DNA of 12,968 bases. Source: Synura sp. LO234KE. Its lineage: Eukaryota; Sar; Synurophyceae; Synurales; Mallomonadaceae. The notes beneath the pieces are model-generated. The model was not told the origin of the DNA. It ran no database searches and worked only from the letters and a program-made list of their open reading frames with translations. A program made the translations under genes and the position numbers. This document shows, piece after piece, positions 1-8,882 of the stretch; positions within the stretch are counted from its first letter, which is position 1; each line of letters starts with the position of its first letter. The DNA lies in NCBI GenBank assembly GCA_015143735.1, contig VKHC01000144.1, positions 4,302-17,269 of the forward strand. Direction: 5' to 3'.

Positions 1-310
1 GGAGACAGGAATCCAAGGGTATCCCTTAAGGCAAAGGTGATCCAGGCCTCCAGCCAACTCAATCCTGACAGAGGTAAAATTTTTCAGTTTTCTGGACAGC
101 AGCTCCCGATATCGAAATTTGGCCAAGAAAATCTCCCGAAAATACTTAGATTTGGAGCACGTCTGAAACTCACTCCAACTCTTAATATTTCGCAAGATTG
201 CGCTGGCGAAAACCCTGCGCTATCGAATTTCTCAACTTTCAACTCGTTGGGTATTCCTTTTTGCAATAGCACTCCCGCTGTCAATCCTGTTCCACTCGTC
301 TCCCGATTTG
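1..310 (+). repeat. Left arm of the ~300-bp inverted repeat pair
   Basis: It pairs with 3040-3341 on the other strand. The strongest blocks are AATCCAAGGGTAT at 10-22, a 20-bp identity at 54-73 and CTCCAACTCTTAAT near 174-187. A weaker tail around CACTCC and CCGATTTG reaches about 310. The arm is entirely inside an open reading frame that enters from the left edge. It may extend left of the window. Confidence 0.75.
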
Positions 311-756
311 GTGAGGTCAAGTCCACACATGAACCTCAAGTTAACATATTTACCCCTGCAAATCAACGGGAAAATACGGGCCTTGCTCCACTTTCATTTC
401 CTGGTAATAGTGGCAGCGCCGCTGCTGGCGAGATTCGGCATGGTGAGGAACCTACCACAGCTATGAACTCAAGTTCCAATCTCGGGGGAAATCCTGGCCT
501 CGCTCACATCCAATACCCTAGTGCTGGGGACAGCGGAGATGATACTACTGACTACGCACCCCCCGTCCTGGAGCAACTCTCTCGTGCCTTAATGAACTAC
601 CAGATATCCTACTTACAGCGTAAGCTCTCCAATATCTGGAGCGCTCATCTCATGGATCTAGGACCAGCCGAACAGCAACATTGCCTCCATTCGCATATCT
701 CGCAATCTCTGTCACACTACACTACGGGACTCCGGAGTCATTCATCTCCTGAATAA
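1..756 (+). CDS. Unrecognised open frame, open at the left edge
   Basis: This frame is open for about 251 codons from the window edge to a TAA at 754-756. The first ATG-like start inside it is not convincing, so the real 5' end is probably outside the window or in another exon. The first ~100 residues are encoded by the inverted-repeat arm. The rest is rich in Ser, Pro, Gly and Asn, followed by a more helix-like segment around residues 190-225 with Leu, Gln and Tyr. No domain was recognised. A second open frame shifted by one base (662-1813) overlaps its end and reads like a continuation, which suggests a frameshifted or spliced coding remnant of the element. It could also be a chance open frame. 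Confidence 0.3.
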   Translation, partial: GDRNPRVSLKAKVIQASSQLNPDRGKIFQFSGQQLPISKFGQENLPKILRFGARLKLTPTLNISQDCAGENPALSNFSTFNSLGIPFCNSTPAVNPVPLVSRFGEVKSTHEPQVNIFTPANQRENTGLAPLSFPGNSGSAAAGEIRHGEEPTTAMNSSSNLGGNPGLAHIQYPSAGDSGDDTTDYAPPVLEQLSRALMNYQISYLQRKLSNIWSAHLMDLGPAEQQHCLHSHISQSLSHYTTGLRSHSSPE

Positions 757-1813
757 ACTCCTCAACCTGCTTCAGATCCAAGACTTTGCTCCACTCGGCT
801 TCTCCCAACAATATGAGACCCAACAAGATACTCCTGAAAAAGTCTTTTATGTTGAAGAAGCCTGGTGCTGTAACTTCCTCTTCCGGGTGGAGGCGACACA
901 GCGGGACCTCCAAGACGAGTGGACCAGTGTGAAGGTTCGAGTCTGTTCAGCGTCTCTTCTCAATACCATCAGGCAGACTCGCCTGCCGACCATATTCCAG
1001 ACGATAACGTCCCTCGACGCGCCATGGACATCAATTCTTCAAGAAATCGCTGTAGATCCAGAGGAGTACTCCCTGGGGTTTTTGGGCCACTTCTCTTTTT
1101 TGTACATGGAGAGAATCGAACGTCTCTGTGCAACTGTTGGGGAGACAGACCTATGGGGAACGGTAATTAACCCCTTATGGGTCGTGATTCTAAAAAAGGT
1201 GGGGGAAGTCTGGCGCTCCACCAAGTAGACTGAAACCCGAAGTGTCGTCGAAAACAAGAACGTCTCGCGCTTGTTTTTGGAGCGGGAGGATACGCAGGCC
1301 CCACACGAGGAGAGCGTCAAGGGGCACGACACTCTGGAAAACATGCCGTTTTCACTAAACTCGTCCCTCGATCCGATCCCTGTCTCACGAGATGCACGAC
1401 TTTTCGGGCCGGATCGGGACCGGCTTCCAGCCCCCTGTTGGGCACACGAGGAGGGGCCGGAGCGCCGGAGTACAAGCGTAGTAAAGCCTTCTCCAGACCG
1501 CGTGCCCCCTCACCTCGAGTTGTTTCTTGCCCAACTTGCGGTACCGGTCAATTGCGCGATTTGGAGCTTTCTGTCTAATCTGCCTTCCTGGTCTCGGTCG
1601 GTTCGGTGGCCAGCATTTTTGCGTCATGTATTCCCAGTGTTATGCCGTGCCCCACGTAGTATTCTTGCTGCCACTCCTGGCGTTAGTAGAATTTCGTTGC
1701 CGCTTCGCTACGAATTCATGACCTCCCCCTGTGCTCTGTTAGTAGGAAGTTCTTCCCCCAGGGGTGGTAAGCGCGTTCCCTTCTACCTACTTCGGGACGT
1801 TGTGGGGGTCTAA
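662..1813 (+). pseudogene. Unrecognised reading frame with one internal TAG, probable element ORF remnant
   Basis: From 662 to 1813 this frame has about 383 codons interrupted by a single stop, TAG at 1226-1228. The first part (~188 codons) looks protein-like, with Leu-rich amphipathic stretches near 740-780 and Trp- and Phe-containing stretches near 870-1190. It has no good ATG until 1105. The part after the TAG is GC-rich and holds many Pro, Ser and Arg residues, typical of either low-constraint coding sequence or a chance open frame in GC-rich DNA. It overlaps the end of the 1-756 frame by a one-base shift. I recognise no Gag, transposase or helicase motif. A read-through or frameshifted transposon protein, a pseudogene and chance openness all remain possible. 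Confidence 0.3.
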
Positions 1814-3039
1814 TTTCTGGCTCCGAGTGTGGGCACCCGGAGCTCTCCACTCCGTCATGGGACTTGCCAGTGGGTTCATGGGGAGTGGTTTGTTCGGTGG
1901 GGGGTGCGACTCTTGTTTCACTATTGGGTAATCACTTTGACTATTCACCTCACCGAAATTAACTATAAAATTTTCGGGAAGAGGTGCGCAAGGGGATAAA
2001 AACATAAAATTTCTGATAGGAGAATGGAACTTCTCGCACGTTTACACCGGAAGTAATGTCAGGAACCGCTCGTCGAGAAAAATCAAACCACCACTTCGAG
2101 CAAGACCACTGGGGCAGAAAAGAGGAAAAGTCAGAAATCGAGAATATAGCTAAGGCCGAACCTGGACGAGTACACACGACTTTAGGAGCGAACCCAAGCA
2201 TGGCAAAGAGTCCATATGAAACGATTGCTCCGCTGGCGCCGAGCTCCACGGCACAGGGGGCGGGATAGCCGCAAGTGCCGAACCCTGCAGTGCATGATTC
2301 TTAATGTCCGGAAACGTGTTCCCAAATTACGTCCAGATATCTTCTTCCACCGTACGTAGTGGGCTCGACCACGATGACTAGGTAGAGGGCTTGACCACAA
2401 TGAGATGGTGGTCGAGGGCCACTGGACGGGCTCTTCACTGCCCTCGAACATACCTTCGATACGATCCGTTTGTTTTAGAACCCAATATCCCGCGAAAGCG
2501 CTCCGGAGCCCAATTACAGCAATATCTTGGAGATAGGAAAGCCATGTTTCGGTCGGCGGCGGTGCATGTATTTGCCTCGCTTGGTTTAAAAGTTACGCTG
2601 GACATATCCGTTTCCCAACACTTAGCCACTCCTGCCAAGATATGATGTCACCACTACTAAAAAGAAGAAGCTGCATTGCCAGTCTCCAGGAACGCGGAAG
2701 TCTTGTGGGGAAGTTTCTGTTCGGCTTCATATTACTGGGATTACCCAAACGGCGTACTAGACCATAGAATTTCTCCAATAGCTCCATCCAATAAGGTGAT
2801 ATGTTAAAGCATTTCCAGCGAGAAATGGGAATTGCGACAAAATTACAATTTATTGTTGTTCCCCATTCCCATAAGATGACCTTTCAGAGGTCTGTCACAG
2901 GTCAGCTGAGTTCGTCGTTCCATACTTGCAGCTCTCTCATAATCACGGGATGTTCCAAACTTTGTCAACACCGAAGAGCTGATTTGGATTGAAGCCCAGA
3001 ACTTTCCCTTGAAGTATTTCACGAGGGATCAGGGTTTCT
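1814..3039. other. Interior of the inverted-repeat element, no recognised gene
   Basis: No long frame survives here on either strand. The best candidates are a 70-codon ATG frame at 2056-2268 (charged start, Ala/Pro-rich end) and a plus-strand frame at 2391-2645. Neither resembles a known family. A pair of 18-bp direct repeats with an inverted copy lies at 2361-2416. Base composition changes from GC-rich before about 1900 to mixed after it. Confidence 0.5.
2361..2416. repeat. Short direct repeat with an inverted copy
   Basis: GGGCTCGACCACGATGAC at 2361-2378 recurs with three changes at 2387-2404. CTCGACCAC at 2364-2372 is also the exact reverse complement of GTGGTCGAG at 2408-2416, giving a possible 9-bp stem with a 35-nt loop. 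No function is implied. Confidence 0.5.
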
Positions 3040-3341
3040 ACAAATCGGAATGTTGGGACATGACTGAGTGCTGGAGTGCTTTTGCCAAACTGGAAAGCTA
3101 AAGAGGTGGAGTTTGGAAAATGAATACTGCAAGATTTCCAACATGGCAATTTTGCTAGAAATTAAGAGTTGGAGTTAATTTCTCCCATACTCTAAGTCTT
3201 AATTTTTTCGGAAAACTGTCTTGGCCTAAATTCGGGTCCGGGAGCAATCGGAAACTTAAAATTTTTATCTCTGTCAGGATTGAGTTGGTTGGAGGCCTGG
3301 ATTGCCTTTGCCTGATGGAATACCCTTGGATTCCTCTCTCT
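3040..3341 (-). repeat. Right arm of the ~300-bp inverted repeat pair
   Basis: The reverse complement of this stretch aligns along its length with positions 1-310. The outermost matching bases are near 3341, where the complement reads AGAGAGAGGAATCCAAGGG against GGAGACAGGAATCCAAGGG at the window start. Small indels separate the arms, so they are old copies and not a recent duplication. Confidence 0.75.
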
Positions 3342-3635
3342 TCAACAATCACTTGTATGCGGAAAAATGCGATTTGATGGCCACAAAAACACTGATGGAG
3401 CGAGGAGGGGAGGGCATCTCACTCCGGAAATGTAAAAAACAACCGAAGCAGTGACAATTATACTCTATATTTGATGCTTACAATTATGGACTTACCATAA
3501 CCAATATTTAAATTTAACTTATCACGCACCATCGTACCCATCACTATACATAAATAGCAACTGGACAAGATTGGCGATACGTTTTTTACCGAATCATTTT
3601 GACTGGCGGTCTTGATTCTGCGCTAGAATTAGATT

Positions 3636-3950
3636 GCTACGCGTGGATATCCGACGACTAACGTAATTAGTTTTAGTTTAGACTTCTTCTAGATTTTAGG
3701 CGTTGAGCCGATTGTTGTGCCTAAATTTCTTAGCAATAGCCGCTAGACTTCTAGTTGATCCCCTGTGTGGGCTTCACTTTGGTCAAAAGCTACAGAAGTG
3801 TCACAGAAGATATTATTTTATTCTACCGAAAGCTTACATCGACTAAACTTGTTAGTTTAGCCTAAGTCGGCTAAATAATTACTGGATTTAATACAAAGTA
3901 TTGCAGTCATTATGTTCTATAAGGTTGATAGAGCGACTTTGGCACAAAAC
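3636..3950 (+). repeat. Left arm of the second inverted repeat
   Basis: It matches the reverse complement of 4437-4741 with indels. Similarity is strongest at 3655-3760 and again at 3925-3950, with a patchier middle. The outer boundary near 3636 is set by the shared GCTAC...CG block, so it is approximate. Confidence 0.65.
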
Positions 3951-4100
3951 TTTAGTTTCTCAAGTCTGTCTAAATCCAAGGGTATTTCTTCAGCACAAGG
4001 CAAAACAGTTAACTCGAACTCAAATCGGAATTTCTCGCAATTTTTTTTACCGATTATACTTCAATATTTATTGTTGAACCCCTTATACATTGGAGCGCAG

Positions 4101-4121
4101 GTTCGAAGGTGCCCTTCGAAC
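4101..4121. repeat. Perfect 9-bp hairpin with a 3-nt loop
   Basis: GTTCGAAGG at 4101-4109 and CCTTCGAAC at 4113-4121 are exact reverse complements around TGC. The hairpin lies in the spacer of the second inverted-repeat element. No tRNA or terminator context is visible. Confidence 0.6.
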
Positions 4122-4436
4122 TATCATTTGTAGAACTATTTCAACAATATGAACAACTTTCATTCAATAGGTTGCTTCACATATCCCTGTTTGGCTACAG
4201 TCGTTTCCTAAAATTTCACAAGCATTACACACAAATTCGTGTACTCCGCCTCAACTCTCCACGAAATTGTATTTTTCACTTTTCCCAAAAACAGCGCGTG
4301 CTGTGGCTGACCTCCTTATTTTCTGGTCTCTAGCGTGGTCCGTGTCACAGTCAATATAAGCATAGATGTAAAGACTCCCTTCCGATCGCAAATATTCTGC
4401 AATTGATAGGTTCTGAGAATCCAATTAATCACAGAA

Positions 4437-4741
4437 TACACAATGTTGTGCCAAAATCGCTCCCTCAATCTTATCGGATATAGAAAGTGTTCTGGTGGGT
4501 CTAAAAACTCCTAACTAGTCGATTTTGGCTCCTACACAAAGTCGCTTAGTTGCTCCTAGCTCTTGATTGAAGAAAACAATATTCTTCGTTAGTTTTCAAC
4601 TAAAGTACAGTCCACTTAGGTGAGAAACTATAATTCCAGCGGCAATCGCTAAGAAATTTTAACAAAAGAAGCGGCTCAACGCCTAAATCTAGAAAACCAA
4701 AATTAAACTAATTAAAAATTACGTCAGTGTCGCGAAGTAGC
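4437..4741 (-). repeat. Right arm of the second inverted repeat
   Basis: It is the partner of 3636-3950. The 14-bp identity at 4672-4685 and the TTGTGCCAAAATCGCTC-like block near 4446 fix the register over the whole arm. Divergence between the arms suggests an old insertion. Confidence 0.65.
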
Positions 4742-5880
4742 TTGGCAGGGCACACAATTGTCTGCGGAAACTATCCGGGCAATTCGAAAATTTTGAAAAT
4801 TTGGGGGTCCCCGATAAATGACCATATCTCCACGAATAAGGTGAGTTAGGACCTCAAATAACTTTCACCATGCTTTTTTGTTCTGCCTAAACGAGGATTT
4901 ACAAGAAATGCACAAAATGATGGCAAGTGAAAAATTTCGGAATTTGAGGGTTCAACTCCAAAAATCTGAAATTTTTATCTCATGATATAAAGAGCACACG
5001 ACAGTACTATTTATCAATTTAGATATTTCCTAGACTCCCCATCAATATATTGCCAGCTGAGCCTCCACCATTCCTGGAATAAATCCAAAATTCCAAAATT
5101 CAGTTCAGGTACCAGTTTTCCGGAACTCACCGAAATCTCGTCCAACCTTAATATTTCAGTATTAAGGCCATAAATTGATATACCATTGAAATTTCGGTAA
5201 AAGTCTGCATAAATCCGACTTTTGCCATTTGCTAAATTTTGCCTCCCAACCTTCACCTGCCCAACATTTACCAAAATGCTCCACGGTAAATGCAAGAATA
5301 AATACACGTCATATCAATTTTAATTGACGTTCTTGTCGTTGCAGAACCTTCATATCGCTTCAGATCAGATGAAAACTCGCCTAATCACTCAATATGCCAG
5401 GTGCGCATTTAGGTGCGTCACTTTCAACTTCAACCATATGGCACTAACACACTCCAAACAATTTCTTTCTGCCAATATCTCATGCGTAACTTGTAACACG
5501 TGTTGCATCCACAGGAAGTCGCCTCGCTACTTCAGCAGCCTCGGAAATGCTCCGAACGTTTACTCCTCCCGCCCGCTTCATAGCCTAGTCATCCGATAAC
5601 ATCGCAGCCTCCACTTAACATCTCCGCTGCTTGTCATATCACAATGTAGCAACGTCGCCCCATATTTCGCAACGCATAAAGTTTCCACGCTCGAATCCTG
5701 CCCCTCTCTATGCCTCAGATGTTCCTGCCGCACCTGTGCTGCATCGTCATAACACTTCCCCAGCAAATCCCGTCGTTAAAAACACGCAAACCGTAATGTA
5801 TAACGTGATATATAAACAATGATTTCACCCCACGTAATTAAATATAGTTGTTAACTGGCCTCAGTCTACCTAATAAGCTA
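4742..5880. other. AT-rich to C-rich stretch, no recognised gene
   Basis: From 4742 to about 5300 the DNA is AT-rich with A/T runs. A 97-codon minus-strand frame at 5014-5307 begins at GTG, lacks any known motif and is not called as a gene. From about 5500 to 5770 the plus strand becomes rich in C and T and poor in G. Small frames at 5324-5599 and 5631-5822 are unconvincing. Confidence 0.5.
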
Positions 5881-6125
5881 TACTACTAGTGTAGGGTAGA
5901 GGTAGAAAGATAGATGCAGGTGTGGTGCAAGTGTAGGATACATAGAGCAGAACTGAGTTAAGTAAGACCGCAGCTGCCTACAAAATTAGCCGTCGATTAC
6001 GGATAGCTCCTGACGGTGGAGATACACCGCCCGCTGAGCAGTAGAGCAGTACACAGAGTAGAGTAGGAGTGTAGACACAGCACAGTAGGTATAATAGCAG
6101 TGTGTGGGATACTAGTAAATAGCCT
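5880..6125. repeat. G/A-rich low-complexity stretch of GTAG/AGAG words
   Basis: The plus strand repeats short words such as GTAG, TAGAG, AGCAG and GTGTAG without a fixed period, for example around 5885-5935 and 6040-6120. It looks like decayed simple sequence. The 91-codon minus-strand frame over it (5978-6253) is a product of that composition and is not called. Confidence 0.4.
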
Positions 6126-6374
6126 ATGCAGCTGGCGATGCTGCAACACTGTGCACAGCATCCAAACTCCATATCTGTCGTTTCTTTCTGTAGACCAGTC
6201 CGTATCCTTTTGTTCCCGTAAGTACCTTTAAATCTTAAGCAAAACATAACCATGGGTGGGCCATTCCAGGATTGATACAGTATTTAACGCAAAACGAACC
6301 CAATCGCGATGTCTATTCCCCCATAGAAAACGTCTCGTGTGACATCAGCGCTGGCTCCCCCAAGCTGTAAATAG

Positions 6375-6890
6375 GTCTATAATAACTCAGTTAGGCACAT
6401 CCTTCGCACATACTTGCCAACTCGTCTGCACTCCAGCCGAGAAACGCTACATAAGGAAGTCAATTTTATGACTGCCTCCGAGTATCATAGCCATAGCCAG
6501 TGTAAAAAAACTAGTTGGCAAATAATATACCGAAGAAAAACTAGCACCTACTCTACAAAATCCTCGGCAGATAAGTTACCCGAGAAAAAGAGAACCGTAC
6601 CCGATTTGGAAAGAGCTTTCACCCTTCTACTTATCTCCACCCTCACCAAACCGGCACAGGACGAGTTAGCTGAACACAAAAAGTCTCCCAACCTTGGACA
6701 AGGGAGCGTCTATGATTTAGTCCATGCCAAGGAGTTTCCTGAGAGATATGAAGACGAGAAGTTCTGTAGGGACATTTGCAGTGGATTGGAGTCCCAAAGC
6801 ACAGGGAAGGTATACGAGAGACAAACAAACGAGAAGGAGGAATCAGCTTCGTATCCGGCCTTGCAGTTTCAAAGCACCAGTCAGCTCTAG
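6375..6890 (+). CDS. Unrecognised hydrophilic open frame, hypothetical
   Basis: The frame is open from 6375 to a TAG at 6888-6890. The first ATG is at 6468 and would give a 140-residue protein. It is hydrophilic, rich in Ser, Lys, Glu and Thr, with no membrane segment or signal peptide. A charged stretch rich in Glu and Lys occupies roughly residues 25-110. No family was recognised. An opposite-strand frame of 135 codons overlaps it (6643-7050), so openness alone is weak evidence. It could be one exon of a gene, a decayed repeat ORF or chance. No splice partner was identified. Confidence 0.25.
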   Translation, partial: VYNNSVRHILRTYLPTRLHSSRETLHKEVNFMTASEYHSHSQCKKTSWQIIYRRKTSTYSTKSSADKLPEKKRTVPDLERAFTLLLISTLTKPAQDELAEHKKSPNLGQGSVYDLVHAKEFPERYEDEKFCRDICSGLESQSTGKVYERQTNEKEESASYPALQFQSTSQL

Positions 6891-8172
6891 TTCTCAAGGT
6901 ATTGCACTTCGGTGCCGTATGCACTTCGCCCGGTTCATTGTAAAAATAATAACTGCATATCCCAAAGCAGCGATATATCAAAGCAGCAATAAACCAAGGC
7001 AACTTTGGGCTATAGAGTTCATGCATGAGTAAACAAAGGTAGTTTACCAAAGGTCGAAGGTGATCTGTATTTTGTCCCTTAAAAGACTCTTTAATTTTTT
7101 GTAAGTGCTAAATTCCATTGAGTACATACACACTTCTGCCTCCTCCTCTATAGAAAGAGCAACGAATTATACTATTCCTGTCAGTAAAAGTAATAACGCT
7201 TTTGATCCAACGCAATAAGATAACGCAATAAGCTTAAAAACATTCAGGGGGGTCTGAAAAAGGAGAACTCGAGCTCGGTGGGGAAGTCACTCTGATAGAA
7301 TTCATATATATGTCCAAAACCAGCACTGTATACTATGATGGATGAGCTAACAATTCAAAGGTATTCTTCAGAATTTGAGCTTTCATAAAGGCCTGCAAGT
7401 ACAGAATTCCAGAAGCATGCACTTATTCAGAAAAGCTCCCAACATCCCTCGATTTGAACCGGATCTCTTCGCTGCTCTCTGGACTGTCACTCCAGAAGAA
7501 ATTACGACTATTTTGCCGATGACTTAAAAAAGTTCTAGTTCAACCGTGATGTCACTTCCAAAACTTGAGATTTAGACAACTATGAGTAGAATGTGTCTTG
7601 ATATTTGCCTCGATTAGCGGCTGCCTATATGTCTGCAAGTGTCTAGTTCCATGCTCCTCCGATTTTTCCCAGAAGAATTTTCTATACTACCTTGTTTCGA
7701 CACCAGACTTAGCGCCGCCCTAATTTTATCGTTCATAGTTATGTTACCACCAGAAAGTTACCATTACCAGATGTTCTCTTCGCTAACTTCTGAAATTCAC
7801 TGTGCTTAGCGCTCTGAGATGTTTTTTACTTGGATTTTGACGACGGGGATAAGGTACCGCTCCCGTGCTCCAAAGCGGCCGCTCTGATTGACTATATTAT
7901 TTATTAAGTGCCGCAGTTTTTCCCGCTTTGGTTCAGCTGCAAATGCCCCAAAACAAGTCACGGCTATGCGTTTGGAATCGTTATGCTATATGACGTTTTT
8001 TTACGGGTTGACTTGCGGAATAGGGATTATAAGTGGGTTGACACACTCGACCATCTTCCTACACATCACTTCGTCTTTATTGAAATAAGAGGGTGTTGCT
8101 TGGGTGAAACGCCGTTGTTATCGTTTCATACTATATTGCGCTGCCTGCCATTTGATGAAATGATGTGCACAC
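6891..8172. other. Mixed non-coding stretch, no recognised gene
   Basis: No frame here is convincing. The longest, at 7908-8186, starts at GTG directly after a stop and resembles no known protein. A 13-bp tandem duplication, AACGCAATAAGAT then AACGCAATAAGCT, occupies 7209-7234. Three loosely similar stretches containing TGYAAGT...TTCCA occur at 7099-7120, 7392-7420 and 7632-7657 and may be remnants of a dispersed repeat. Confidence 0.5.
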
Positions 8173-8245
8173 TTTTTAGGTTTTAGGGTTAGGGTAAGGG
8201 GGTTAGTGTTAGTGTTAGGGTTAGGGGGTTAGGGTTAGGGTTAAG
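8173..8245 (+). repeat. Interstitial telomere-like TTAGGG tract
   Basis: About 70 bp consist of TTAGGG units with variants (TTTTAGGG, TAAGGGGG, TTAGTG, TTAGGGGG). The cleanest run is at the right end, around 8214-8242. The G-rich strand is the plus strand, so a chromosome end of this polarity would point right, yet normal sequence and genes continue for another 4.7 kb. It is therefore internal: a telomere-derived repeat inserted at break repair, an old end fusion, or a subtelomeric repeat. TTAGGG telomeres are found in many eukaryotic groups, including animals, fungi and stramenopiles. Confidence 0.85.
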
Positions 8246-8670
8246 AACTACATTCCTCCAATAACAGCTCCCTTAACAGCTCGATGCTTCGCTCCAAGCT
8301 AGACTGCTTAGGGTCACCGTTCTTTCTCATCCTGACTGAGTGAGGGACTCTGCTCTGGTTCGTATAGGCTGATATTCTGGTTCGTATAAGCGGATATCAT
8401 GCTGATGTGTCGCCTTGCGCCGCTGAACATTCCGCAGATATTGCGCAGGTGGAGATGGCTCCGCCTCCCACCACCTCCTACCGCACTGTCCTACTGTCAC
8501 GTGGTCCGGCTAGAAGGCCCCCGAATGACGCCCTTCGGACGTCGATACCATCCTATACTACTTGCCGTCAGGATCTAGTCTCGCAGTTGCGTTTCTCCAG
8601 CATTTTGGCTCTCGTGCTTACTTTTATTCGTCTTGGTCCAATTTGGACTGTGCCACTGCATTGGGGGTGG
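8246..8670. other. Moderately GC-rich stretch, no recognised gene
   Basis: The stretch from about 8400 to 8660 is richer in GC than its surroundings. A plus-strand frame from 8407 to 8712 begins at GTG; it has an early segment rich in Pro and Arg and a later hydrophobic run, and it runs into the next inverted repeat. I do not recognise it and do not call it as a gene. A 22-bp tandem duplication sits at 8354-8397. Confidence 0.45.
8354..8397 (+). repeat. 22-bp tandem duplication, two units
   Basis: The units at 8354-8375 and 8376-8397 both begin TCTGGTTCGTATA and end GATAT, with two or three differences between them. They abut exactly. The duplication lies about 110 bp from the telomere-like tract. 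Confidence 0.7.
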
Positions 8671-8882
8671 CATCGGTGCACCTTTTGCCAGCTTAATCAA
8701 TCCATTCTTTAGATTTTGCACAAAAATATTTACTAACTCCAGATTAATCTCGTGCTCTAAGAAAAGCATCTTTAGAACTGCAAGTTCACAAAACATCACC
8801 ACCTTAAAGATTCTGCACAACCGGATTCATCACGGTGCTTCAACGACAACAAATTAAAATATTAATCATCCATCTTAGGCTC

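Larger units (their letters stand above)
1..3341. mobile_element. Inverted-repeat-bounded element, probable degenerate DNA transposon
   Basis: The first ~310 bp of the window match the reverse complement of about 3040-3341, so the two arms face each other around ~2.7 kb of interior. Identical blocks include a 13-mer at 10-22, an 11-mer around 42-52 and a 20-mer at 54-73 (matching 3269-3288). Similarity is roughly three-quarters by eye and fades past position 310. The interior holds long unrecognised open frames on the plus strand (1-756 and 662-1813) and then mostly closed sequence. I recognise no DDE/D transposase, reverse transcriptase or integrase. This could be a transposon with long terminal inverted repeats, or two copies of one repeat that happen to sit head to head. 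The left boundary is cut by the window edge, so no target-site duplication can be tested. Confidence 0.5.
3636..4741. mobile_element. Foldback/MITE-like element with ~300-bp inverted arms
   Basis: The segment 3636-3950 aligns with the reverse complement of 4437-4741. Anchors are the perfect 14-mer TAGGCGTTGAGCCG (3697-3710 against 4672-4685), the ACGTAATT outer block, TTTCTTAGC with GCCGCT nearby, and an inner block matching TTGTGCCAAAGTCGCTC. The spacer is about 490 bp, AT-rich and without a recognised coding frame; a 73-codon frame at 3912-4133 starts inside the left arm and is probably incidental. Long arms, a short spacer and no protein fit a non-autonomous foldback or MITE-like DNA element. 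Two independently inserted copies of one repeat in opposite orientation would look the same. Confidence 0.6.

Noticed and set aside
925-1130. Possible tRNA B-box-like words (GGTTCGAGTCTG; GTTCGATTCTC on the minus strand)
   Set aside because: No matching A box, acceptor stem or anticodon arm could be built around either.
1039-1344. 101-codon minus-strand frame and the 80-codon minus-strand frame at 1385-1627
   Set aside because: They overlap a longer plus-strand open stretch, match no family and are best explained as mirror frames in GC-rich DNA.
1527-1560. CPTCG motif in one plus-strand frame, considered as a zinc knuckle
   Set aside because: The rest of a CCHC or paired CxxC motif is missing and that frame is closed by stops shortly after.
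5014-5307. 97-codon minus-strand open frame
   Set aside because: It begins with GTG, has no motif and lies in AT-rich sequence; a weak resemblance to the first element's arm could not be confirmed by eye.
7908-8186. 92-codon plus-strand frame next to the telomere-like tract
   Set aside because: It begins with GTG directly after a stop, ends in the telomere-like repeat and resembles no known protein.
8407-8712. 101-codon plus-strand frame
   Set aside because: It begins with GTG, runs into the terminal repeat of the 8671-9531 element and shows no domain.
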